From Chloroflexota bacterium (GTDB taxonomy: Bacteria; Chloroflexota; Dehalococcoidia; UBA2979): 18,914 bases of DNA. How positions within the stretch are numbered: position 1 is the first letter of the stretch; each line of letters opens with the position of its first letter. Shown here piece after piece: positions 1 to 6,065 of this stretch. The notes beneath the pieces were generated by a model. It was not told the DNA's origin, did not search any database, and saw only the letters and a program-made list of their open reading frames with translations. The stretch covers positions 1-18,914 of the forward strand of contig VGPB01000014.1 of assembly GCA_016875695.1 (NCBI GenBank), read 5' to 3'. A program made the position numbers and the translations under genes.

Positions 1-44
1 CGCGGCGGGCGCGGGGCCGGCCGGCGCCGTCGCTAGCGCGCAGC

Positions 45-293
45 GTGGCCGAGCTGGTGCTGTACGGGGCCGCCGGCTGCACGCTCTGCGCCGAGGCCGC
101 CGCGCAGCTCGCTCCGCTGCGTCGCGCCTACCGCCTCGTCTACCGCGAAGTCGACATCCACGACGACACGGCGCTCGCGCGCCGCTACCTGCTCGAGGTG
201 CCGGTCGTGACTGTCGACGGCGTCGTCGCGAGCGCCGGCCCGCTGGACCTCGACGCCGTGCGCGCGGCGCTGCGCCGGGCCGGCCTGCTCTAG
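45..293 (+). CDS. Glutaredoxin-like (DUF836-type) small thioredoxin-fold protein
   Basis: This is an 82-residue protein with a GTG start. It has a thioredoxin-fold redox motif, C12-T-L-C15, after a first beta strand (ELVLYG), and the cis-proline strand EVPVV with P53 followed by DG. These are the landmarks of the short glutaredoxin-like DUF836 family, whose members are about 75-90 residues, so the gene looks complete. The likely role is cytoplasmic thiol-disulfide exchange; the partner is not evident. It is the last plus-strand gene before a convergent broken gene, with only about 10 bases between the two stop codons. The start follows a TAG in another frame at 34-36, which may end an upstream gene lying outside the window. 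The family call is firm; the physiological role is unknown. Confidence 0.8.
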   Translation: MAELVLYGAAGCTLCAEAAAQLAPLRRAYRLVYREVDIHDDTALARRYLLEVPVVTVDGVVASAGPLDLDAVRAALRRAGLL

Positions 294-303
294 CGGAACG
301 CGG

Positions 304-1423
304 CTAGTGGATCAGGTAGACGTTCGTCAGGTCGGCGATTTGCTGGAACGCCGAGTTCAGGCCGGCCGCGTCCGGTGAGTACAGGTAGATGCCGCCGCCC
401 ATGCCGATCACGTGCACGACGAGCCCCGCGTTGTACGCCCGGTCGGCCTAGTCGGTCGTGAAGTTCGTCGCCTGCACGCACTCGTTGGCGCTACCGCAGT
501 ACACCTACGACGTGCTTCTACCGCAGCTCGCTAGGCTCGAGTTGTTGTAGTAGTGCGGGATGCCGTCCGTGAGTAGCACGATCACGCGCACCGCGTCCGG
601 CCGCGAGCGCGCCGAGAGCAGTTCGCAGCGCCACTGGTAAAGCGCGTGGCCGATGTTCGTCGAGCCGCCCGGCGGCAGGGTCGAAATTGTTGTGTTGTAT
701 GGCGAGCCCGGGCCGAAGACGTGCGAGAGCTGGTGGTTGAGCGTCGAGGTCGTCGCGTGCGACGTGAGGCCGAGCTGGTCGTACTGCGGTACGAACAGGT
801 TCGCAAACGTCGTGGCCGCGTTCTGCACGTTGGACCATGGCAGCAGCGGCGCAGAGTCGCTGCAGCGGCCGTTCGGCGGCGTGTCGAAGCACATCGACCC
901 CGAGCGGTCGAGCACGAGCACCACGTCGCGGGGTGAGCTGCGCGCCTCCGTCTCGCGCTGCACGGTCACGCCGCTGATGCCGTGGAGCTTGTCGAATGTG
1001 GTCTGGATCGACGCTTGCGCAGCGATGTGTGTGCGCGCGTCCGTCCTCGCCGGGAACGACACTACGATGCCGCTCGACGCGTCCAGGTGCGGCCGGTTCA
1101 GCGTGAAGTACTCCTCGGCGGTCAGTTCGCCGCCGTTGTGTCGGGCAGCCGCTGCGTGCTCGCGTGCGCCGCTGCGTCGGCCGCGTTCTGCAGCTCGCGC
1201 TGCAGTGTGAAGAAGTGCGTCACGTCCACCGTCAACGCCCCATGCCGAGCATCGCTGTCATCACCATCGTAGCGATGATCATGGCGACGCCCTGCTCCTC
1301 GGACGCCAGCCGCCCTACGACACCGCGCAGCACACCATGCAGCGGACTGCTCCCTGCCGCCGGGCCGCTCGGCGAGCCTGCCCTGCCGGGATCTGTGCAC
1401 AGGGGAACGGCCGCGGCGTTCAT
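304..1423 (-). pseudogene. TadE/TadG-like von Willebrand factor A protein, broken by two frameshifts and two in-frame TAG codons
   Basis: Read from the ATG at 1423 (AGGGGG Shine-Dalgarno 6 bases upstream). The pieces in order are: a hydrophobic Tad-type N-terminus (EEQGVAMIIATMVMTAM), then LTVDVTHFFTLQRELQNAAD, typical of TadE/TadG pilus-assembly proteins, then a VWA domain with the MIDAS motif DRSGSM, a later STN threonine and an LTDG aspartate. The reading frame is lost at the G run 1238-1241 (one G appears to be missing) and again near 1135-1140. It is then interrupted by TAG at 505-507 and TAG at 448-450, yet coding-like sequence (NECVQATNF, VVHVIGMGGG, IADLTNVYLIH) continues in the same frame to the TAG at 304-306. 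The family normally makes a membrane-anchored surface or secreted protein of the Flp/Tad system. Either the gene is decayed or the assembly holds errors here; the two TAGs favour real decay or recoding over simple homopolymer error. Confidence 0.75.
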
Positions 1424-1450
1424 AGGGGGTCCCCCTAGGACACGCCTCGT

Positions 1451-1479
1451 TTGACAGCCGCATGGGCGCGCCCTAGCCT
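1451..1479 (+). promoter_or_regulatory. Sigma-70-type promoter of the SAM-riboswitch operon
   Basis: TTGACA (1451-1456) is a perfect -35 box. It is followed after exactly 17 bases by TAGCCT (1474-1479) as the -10 box. Transcription would begin near 1486, about 45 bases before the riboswitch aptamer. The match and spacing, and the position just upstream of a recognisable aptamer, make this the likely operon promoter. Confidence 0.65.
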
Positions 1480-1530
1480 CGTCTGACACGCGCCGTCGAG
1501 CGGTCCGGAGCCGACGACGACCCACGTGCG

Positions 1531-1653
1531 GTTCATCGAGAGTGGTGGAGGGCTCGGCCCCGCGAAGCCACGGCAACCTGCCGCCCCCCCCGGGGGGGCG
1601 GCCACGGTGCCAATTCCGCCTCGGCGCGCCCGCAGACGCCGGGAGAGATGAAC
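1531..1653 (+). promoter_or_regulatory. SAM-I (S-box) riboswitch aptamer
   Basis: The sequence follows the S-box consensus in order. P1 left arm GTTCATC (1531-1537) is a perfect complement of GATGAAC (1647-1653). The conserved core follows: GAGAGTGGTGGAGGG after P1, then GGCCCCGCGAAGCCACGG, then GCAACCTG, then GGTGCCAATTCC (about 1606-1617), then AGAGATGAAC closing P1. The P3 arm is an extreme GC palindrome of eight C followed by seven G inside GCCG/CGGC (1580-1602). The aptamer binds S-adenosylmethionine and usually switches off methionine and homocysteine synthesis genes when SAM is plentiful. Here it precedes a ThrC-like enzyme, a NIL-domain protein and a sulfur carrier, which links that operon to methionine supply. 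Confidence 0.93.
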
Positions 1654-1664
1654 GAGGAGCGACG

Positions 1665-1751
1665 ATGGCCCACCGGCACCGCTTCGAACGCGCTCGCGAT
1701 GCGCGCCGCGCACGGCGGCGCATGGCGATGCGCCTGCCCGCTCGCGCCTAG
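1665..1751 (+). CDS. Possible 28-residue Arg-rich leader ORF after the riboswitch
   Basis: An ATG at 1665 lies 8 bases after a good Shine-Dalgarno (GAGGAG), and that Shine-Dalgarno begins within two bases of the end of riboswitch stem P1. The ORF encodes a 28-residue, Arg- and Ala-rich peptide (MAHRHRFERARDARR...) and stops at TAG 1749-1751, inside the loop of a strong hairpin (1736-1763). The placement suggests a translated leader peptide or a decoy translation start rather than a functional protein. High GC makes chance ORFs common, so the ribosome-binding site and the hairpin geometry are the only support. Confidence 0.35.
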   Translation: MAHRHRFERARDARRARRRMAMRLPARA

Positions 1752-1763
1752 CGCGGAGCGGGC
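1736..1763 (+). terminator. Strong hairpin in the riboswitch expression region (terminator-like, no U tract)
   Basis: GCCCGCTC (1736-1743) pairs perfectly with GAGCGGGC (1756-1763). The stem is extended inward by GCGC (1744-1747) and GCGC (1751-1754) with one bulged G and a CTA loop. No T-run follows, so this is not a classical intrinsic terminator. It may act as a U-less terminator, a pause site or a structural barrier in the leader of the following operon. Confidence 0.4.
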
Positions 1764-1879
1764 TCCGTCGCCGCGCGGGCAGCACTCGTGCGATCCACGC
1801 CATCCCTCCACCGGTCGCGCGGCCCGGAGCCGCGCAGCCCGAAACCAGAGACGCCGACGCCGGCGAGCCGGAGCTAGCG

Positions 1880-3145
1880 ATGTCCTTCGAGACCGCCCTG
1901 CGCTGCAGGGAATGCGGGCGCGAGTACCCGCTCATGCCCATCTACTCGTGCGAGTTCTGCTTCGGACCGCTCGAGGTCGCCTACGACTACGACGCCATCC
2001 GCGAGGCGACTTCCCGCGATCGCATCGCGGCCGGCCCCACCACGCTCTGGCGCTACGCCGAGCTGCTGCCCTGCGACCCTGCGTACAGGGTCGACCTGGG
2101 CACGGGCTTCACGCCGCTGCTGCGCGCCGACCGCCTCGCCCGCGCGATCGGCCTCGACACGCTGTGGCTGAAGAACGACACCGTGAATCCCACCTGGTCG
2201 TTCAAGGACCGCGTCGTCTCGGTGGCCATCGCACGCGCGCGCGAGTTCGGCTTCGAGGCCATGGCCTGCGCCAGCACCGGCAACCTCGCCAACTCCGTCG
2301 CCGCCCATGCTGCCCACGCCGGCATGGCCGCCTATGTCTTCATCCCGCACGACCTTGAGGAAGGCAAGGTCGTCGGCAGCGCCGTCTACGGGCCCACCCT
2401 CGTCATGGTCGAGGGCTCCTACGACGACGTGAACCGGCTCTGCTCGGAGGTGGCCGGCACCCGCCCGTGGGCGTTCGTGAACATCAACGTCCGCCCGTAC
2501 TACGCCGAGGGCTCGCGCACGCTCGCCTTCGAGGTCGCCGAGCAGCTCGGCTGGCGCGCCCCGGACCGCTGCGTGGCGCCGATGGCGTCCGGCTCGCTCT
2601 TCACCAAGATCTGGAAGGGCTTCCAGGAGCTGCACAAGGTCGGGCTGCTCGACACCGCACCACACACCCGCATGTCCGGCGCGCAGGCCGCGGGCTCCTC
2701 GCCCATCGCCACCGCGTTCAAGCACGGCACGTTCAACTTCGTGCCCCAGAAGCCGAACACTATCGCCCGCTCGCTCGCGATCGGCAACCCGGCGGACGGC
2801 TACTATGCACTCAAGGTGATGGAGGAGACCGGCGGCGGCGCTGAGCTCGCCACCGACGACGAGATCGTCGCGGGCATGCGCCTGCTCGCCGAGACCGAGG
2901 GCATCTTCGCCGAGACCGCGGGCGGTGTGACCATCGCCTGCCTCAAGCGGCTCGTGGAGAGCGGCGCGATCCGCCGCGACGAGGAGACGGTCGCCTTCAT
3001 CACCGGTGGCGGTCTCAAGACGATCGAGGCGCTGGCCGACAAGCTCACCCCCGCGGTGCGCGTGCCCGCGAACGCGGCCGCGTTCGACCTCGCGCTCGCG
3101 GAGCACCGCACGCTCGTCGGCGCCGGTGCGGCGGGAGGTGCGTGA
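1880..3145 (+). CDS. thrC: Threonine synthase-like PLP enzyme (ThrC family), SAM-riboswitch controlled
   Basis: This is a 421-residue fold-type II PLP enzyme. The N-terminus has a small zinc-ribbon-like element (C9-x2-C12 and C24-x2-C27) seen in one ThrC subgroup. The PLP lysine is K109 in SFKDR, the phosphate/substrate loop is ASTGNLANS (131-139), and a GGGLKT loop lies near the C-terminus. Classical ThrC turns O-phosphohomoserine into threonine in the cytoplasm. The context is unusual: it sits behind a SAM-I riboswitch, and its stop TGA overlaps the ATG of a NIL-domain gene that is followed by a sulfur carrier. This setting fits methionine or homocysteine synthesis better than threonine synthesis. 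The same substrate, O-phosphohomoserine, could accept sulfur instead of water. Family membership is firm; the reaction is open between threonine synthase and a sulfhydrylase. Confidence 0.88.
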   Translation: MSFETALRCRECGREYPLMPIYSCEFCFGPLEVAYDYDAIREATSRDRIAAGPTTLWRYAELLPCDPAYRVDLGTGFTPLLRADRLARAIGLDTLWLKNDTVNPTWSFKDRVVSVAIARAREFGFEAMACASTGNLANSVAAHAAHAGMAAYVFIPHDLEEGKVVGSAVYGPTLVMVEGSYDDVNRLCSEVAGTRPWAFVNINVRPYYAEGSRTLAFEVAEQLGWRAPDRCVAPMASGSLFTKIWKGFQELHKVGLLDTAPHTRMSGAQAAGSSPIATAFKHGTFNFVPQKPNTIARSLAIGNPADGYYALKVMEETGGGAELATDDEIVAGMRLLAETEGIFAETAGGVTIACLKRLVESGAIRRDEETVAFITGGGLKTIEALADKLTPAVRVPANAAAFDLALAEHRTLVGAGAAGGA

Positions 3146-3387
3146 TGGCGAAGCGGCGTGTGCGCTTCACGTTCGAACCACAGCTGATTAAGGAGCCCGT
3201 CATCTACCGTCTCGGTCAGGAGTTTCGCCTCGTGACGAACATCCGCATGGCGGACGTCGACGAGGACGTCGGCTGGGTAGTGCTGGAGCTGGAGGGTGAG
3301 CCGGCGGAGATCGACCGCGGCATCGCGTGGGCGGAGCAACAGGGCGTGCGCGTCGACCCCGCGCTGGGCGACGTCGTCGAGGGGTAG
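3145..3387 (+). CDS. NIL-domain protein
   Basis: This is an 80-residue single-domain protein. The pattern LIKEPVIYRLGQEF near the N-terminus, then VTNIRMADV, then a GWVVLELEG strand and a helix ending in EQQGVRVDP match the NIL domain (PF09383). That domain also forms the methionine-binding C-terminal part of MetN transporter ATPases. The ATG at 3145 overlaps the ThrC-like stop by one base, with GGGAGGTG as Shine-Dalgarno, so the two are probably translationally coupled. NIL proteins of this size occur next to sulfur carriers and homocysteine-forming enzymes. A methionine-sensing or carrier-docking role in the operon is an inference. No catalytic residues are evident. Confidence 0.82.
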   Translation: MAKRRVRFTFEPQLIKEPVIYRLGQEFRLVTNIRMADVDEDVGWVVLELEGEPAEIDRGIAWAEQQGVRVDPALGDVVEG

Positions 3388-3398
3388 GGCGCAGCGAG

Positions 3399-3674
3399 AT
3401 GGCCGTCAACGTCAAGATCCCCACGCCGCTGCGCGCCCTCACAGGCGATGCCGACACCGTCGCCGCCGACGCCGCTACCCTCGGCGAGCTCGTTGGCGTG
3501 CTCGAGCGCGGCTATCCTGGCATGCGCGAACGCCTCTGCGACGAGACCGGCTCGCTGCGGCGCTTCGTGAACGTTTACATCAACGGCGAAGACGTGCGCT
3601 TCCTCGCTGGCCTCGACACCGCGCTCAAGTCCGGCGATGAGGTCTCGATCGTGCCGGCGGTGGCAGGGGGTTAG
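3399..3674 (+). CDS. MoaD/ThiS/CysO-like ubiquitin-fold sulfur carrier ending in Gly-Gly
   Basis: This 91-residue beta-grasp protein contains RRFVNVYINGEDVRFL (about 54-69), the signature of CysO-like carriers, then ALKSGDEVSIVPAVAGG with the terminal diglycine at 90-91. A free Gly-Gly C-terminus is what an E1-like enzyme adenylates and then converts to a thiocarboxylate. No E1 is encoded in this operon; the MoaD~MoeB fusion at 7045-8199 is the obvious candidate. It follows the NIL gene by 11 bases, so it is probably the third gene of the SAM-riboswitch transcript and a likely sulfur donor to the ThrC-like enzyme. It resembles the carrier at 8241-8528 more than a typical molybdopterin MoaD, because it has the long R-F-V-N-x-Y loop and ends in AVAGG. 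Confidence 0.88.
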   Translation: MAVNVKIPTPLRALTGDADTVAADAATLGELVGVLERGYPGMRERLCDETGSLRRFVNVYINGEDVRFLAGLDTALKSGDEVSIVPAVAGG

Positions 3675-3692
3675 CGGATCCCGCTGCCCGCG

Positions 3693-4508
3693 CTACCGCC
3701 CGCGGCGCTTGAACAGCCACGTGGCGAGCGGCGCCGCGATGGCGATGATGCCGATGTTCCACGCGAACGCCCACACCGCGGCGTAGCCCATTGGCGCGTC
3801 CACCATCCACGCGCGCATCGCGTTGATCACGTGCGTCAGCGGCTGATTCTCCGCGAACGCGCGCAGGATCGCCGGCATCGTGTCCGTTGGGACGAACGCG
3901 CTCGACACGAACGTCAGCGGAAAGATCGCCACGAACCCTACCCACTGCGCCGCCTCGAGCGTCTTCACGAACAGCCCGAGGATCGCCGACAGCCATGAGA
4001 TCGCCAGCGTGAACAGCACCGCCAGCAGGATCACCAGCAGCCACTCGCCTGGGCTTGCCGTCGGCCGGAAGCCCACCACGAAGCTCAGCACGAACACGAT
4101 CAGCGCCGACACGAAGTTGCGGAACAGGTCCGCCGTGATGTGCCCGATGAGGAGCGCGCTCGGGCACATCGGCAACGAGCGCAGCCGGTCGACGATGCCC
4201 TGCTGCAGGTCCACCGCGAGGTTGGTCGTCGTGTAGTTCGCGCCGAACGCGAGCATCTGCACGAGGATGCCGGCGATCAGAAAGTTCACGTAGCTGATCT
4301 CGCCCGTGTTGATCGCGCCGCCCAGCACGTAGCGGTTGAGCACCAGGAACATGATCGGGAACAGTGCGACCGCCATCAGCTGATCGAGGCTGCGCGTGAT
4401 GTGCAGGATATTGCGCCGCGCCATCAGCGCCGAGTCGATCGCGGTCCAGTACCCCCCGGGCCGTTGCTCCCGCTCCACGGGCTCCGCCACCGTCGTCGAT
4501 ACGCTCAC
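3693..4508 (-). CDS. ABC-2 type (DrrB-like) transport permease
   Basis: This 271-residue membrane protein has about six hydrophobic segments, beginning LMAVALFPIMFLVLN, and the ABC-2 family segment NPLTHV-like QPLTHVINAMR before the last helices. FVSSAFVPTDTMPA is typical of DrrB-type exporters of drugs or lipids. The GTG start at 4508 overlaps the ATPase stop in a GTGA arrangement, so the two are translationally coupled. The TAG stop lies 18 bases from the convergent sulfur-carrier gene. The partner ATPase is frameshifted in this sequence, so the transporter works only if those frameshifts are errors. The substrate cannot be read from the sequence. Confidence 0.88.
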   Translation of the reverse strand: MSVSTTVAEPVEREQRPGGYWTAIDSALMARRNILHITRSLDQLMAVALFPIMFLVLNRYVLGGAINTGEISYVNFLIAGILVQMLAFGANYTTTNLAVDLQQGIVDRLRSLPMCPSALLIGHITADLFRNFVSALIVFVLSFVVGFRPTASPGEWLLVILLAVLFTLAISWLSAILGLFVKTLEAAQWVGFVAIFPLTFVSSAFVPTDTMPAILRAFAENQPLTHVINAMRAWMVDAPMGYAAVWAFAWNIGIIAIAAPLATWLFKRRGR

Positions 4509-5479
4509 GCCCCGCGCCCTCCTGCGCTCGGCGTCGCCCCGTCTGACGTGTCGTGACCCGTGAGCGTCAGGAATACGTCGTCGAGGGTCGGGCGGCCGAG
4601 CGCCACCGTCTCGACCGCGACGCCGGCTGCGCCGAGTACGCCGAGCAGCTCGCGGAGCTCCGCCGTGCCGTCCGTCGTGGCCATCGTCAGCGCGCCGCGT
4701 TCCCGGTCCACCTCGAAGCGGCTGCTGCTCACCGCGCGCGCGGCGCGGTCCAGCTCTTCCGGGCCGCTGAACGTTAGCACCAGCCGGTCCGCGCCCACGC
4801 GGCTCTTCAGCTCGCTCGCGCTGCCCTCCGCGATCACGCCGCCATGGTCGACCACCACGATCTGGTCGGCGAGCTGGTCCGCCTCGTCCATGTATTGAGT
4901 GGTCAGCAGGATGCTGCGTGCCCGCAGCGGCCAGCTCCCGGATCATCCCCCACAGCGCAAGCCGGCTGCGCGGGTCCAGCCCCGTCGTCGGCTCGTCGAG
5001 GAAAATCACCGGCGGTGCCGCGATCACGCTCATCGCCAGGTCCAGCCACCGCCGCATGCCGCCCGAGTACGTGCGCACCGGCCGGCCGGCTGCCTCCACC
5101 AGCTCGAACTGCTTCAGCAGCCTTGCCGCCCGCGCGCGGGTGTCCTGCGGGCTCAGCCGATACAGCCGCGCGATCAGCTCCAGGTTTCCCGCCCCGTCAG
5201 GAAGTCGTCCACCGCGGCGAACTGGCCCGTCAGCCCGATCACCGCGCGCACCCGCGCGGCCCCTCGCACCACGTCGTGGCCCTCGACGTAGGCGCGCCCG
5301 CCGTCGGGCAGCAGCAGCGTGCTGAGGATGCGGATGGCCGTCGTCTTGCCCGCGCCGTTCGGACCCAGCAGCGCGAGAATCTGCCCGCGCGCGACGCTGA
5401 ACGTGATGCCCCGCAGCACTTTTAGCTCTCGGTACGACTTCTCGAGCTTGTGCACGGCGATGGCGGATGGAGCTTGCAT
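4505..5479 (-). pseudogene. DrrA-like ABC transporter ATPase with two single-base frameshifts
   Basis: Starting at the ATG at 5479, the protein has Walker A GPNGAGKT (39-46). The other landmarks are YSGGMRR (signature), VIFLDEPTTGLD (Walker B), TTQYMDEAD (switch region) and a C-terminal DrrA extension ending in LDDVFLTLTGHD. The parts lie in two frames. One A appears to be missing in the run at 5185-5187 (GGAAACC in the gene where GGAAAACC would keep frame), causing an immediate TGA. One extra base near 4915-4916 then restores the original frame. If both are corrected the protein is full length and typical of daunorubicin-type exporters. The paired -1/+1 lesions in an otherwise well-preserved gene suggest sequencing error or very recent inactivation. 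Confidence 0.8.
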
Positions 5480-5563
5480 CCGCGTAGTATTCGACGCTGT
5501 CTCGGAGGCGCGGACCCCGCGCGCCGATCCGCTGCGACCCGTCCCGGCACGTCCCGCGGCGCG

Positions 5564-5590
5564 TGGTATGATGTTGACTAACTTGGTCGA
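5564..5590 (+). promoter_or_regulatory. Extended -10 promoter and Rrf2-type operator before the regulator gene
   Basis: TG-G-TATGAT (5564-5572) is an extended -10 box with no clear -35. Just downstream, overlapping the expected start of transcription, is the imperfect inverted repeat TTGAC (5574-5578) - 7 bases - GTCGA (5586-5590), with one mismatch from perfect. AT-rich dyads at this position are typical autoregulatory sites of Rrf2/CymR/IscR regulators. Control of rrf2, cysK and the downstream sulfur genes is inferred. Confidence 0.45.
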
Positions 5591-5609
5591 GAATTCGGGC
5601 GGTGCCGCG

Positions 5610-6056
5610 ATGCACATCGGGACGAAGGGCGACTACGGCGTGCGCGCGCTCATCGACCTCGCGCTCTACAGCGGCGACCGGCCTGTGCAGCGCGCTGAGA
5701 TCGCGCGCCGCCAGCACATCCCGGAGTCCTACCTGGACCACCTGCTCGGTCAGCTCCGCCGCGACGGCTTCATCCGCTCCACGCGCGGCCCCGGCGGCGG
5801 CCATCGGCTGACGCGCCCCGCCGAGGAGTTCTGCCTGCTGCACATCCTCGAGAGCCTCGAGGGCTCGCTCGCCCCGATGCCCTGCCTTGAGGACAACGAG
5901 GGCGCCGGCGAGCCGCATTCCGTGTGCGCGCAGCAATGGATCTGGCGCGAGATCTACGACGACATGTGCGCGCGCCTCGCCGCCGTCTCCCTCGCCGACC
6001 TCGCCGCTCGCGAGCGCGAGCGCATGTGCGGCGCCACGCTCAGCTACGCGATCTAG
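5610..6056 (+). CDS. Rrf2 family transcriptional regulator (CymR/IscR-like)
   Basis: This is a 148-residue winged-helix protein. The N-terminus KGDYGVRALIDLAL (6-19), then EIARRQHIPESYLDHLL, and the wing RSTRGPGGGHRL (56-67) are diagnostic of Rrf2. Cysteines lie at 75, 92, 106, 120 and 140. C92 and C106, with H103, fall in the region where IscR holds its Fe-S cluster, but the close triple-Cys pattern of IscR is not exact. The ligand could be a cluster, or cysteine synthase protein as for CymR. The gene sits just ahead of cysK (9-base gap), which favours control of cysteine synthesis. The ATG at 5610 was chosen because the domain starts there. An upstream in-frame ATG would add 14 residues that do not look like the family and would lie inside the promoter. 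Confidence 0.9.
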   Translation: MHIGTKGDYGVRALIDLALYSGDRPVQRAEIARRQHIPESYLDHLLGQLRRDGFIRSTRGPGGGHRLTRPAEEFCLLHILESLEGSLAPMPCLEDNEGAGEPHSVCAQQWIWREIYDDMCARLAAVSLADLAARERERMCGATLSYAI

Positions 6057-6065
6057 GGCGCGCGT

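Noticed and set aside
1..36. C-terminal tail of an upstream plus-strand gene ending at TAG 34-36
   Set aside because: Only eleven Gly/Arg codons are visible, which cannot be told from chance in this composition.
448..507. Pyrrolysine or a TAG-recoding genetic code
   Set aside because: Several intact genes here (carrier at 3399, sulfurtransferase, the folate fusion, purA) end at TAG with sensible lengths, so TAG is a working stop.
1874..3106. A 410-codon minus-strand frame opposite the ThrC-like gene
   Set aside because: It is an antisense shadow; the plus strand carries clear PLP-enzyme motifs, a start and coupling to the next gene.
3142..3147. GTG 3142 as start of the NIL gene
   Set aside because: The ATG at 3145 directly follows in frame, overlaps the ThrC stop by one base and is better spaced from GGGAGGTG.
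4505..5479. Programmed ribosomal frameshifting in the ABC ATPase
   Set aside because: There is no slippery heptamer followed by a pseudoknot at either site, and two opposite shifts would be needed; sequence error or decay is simpler.
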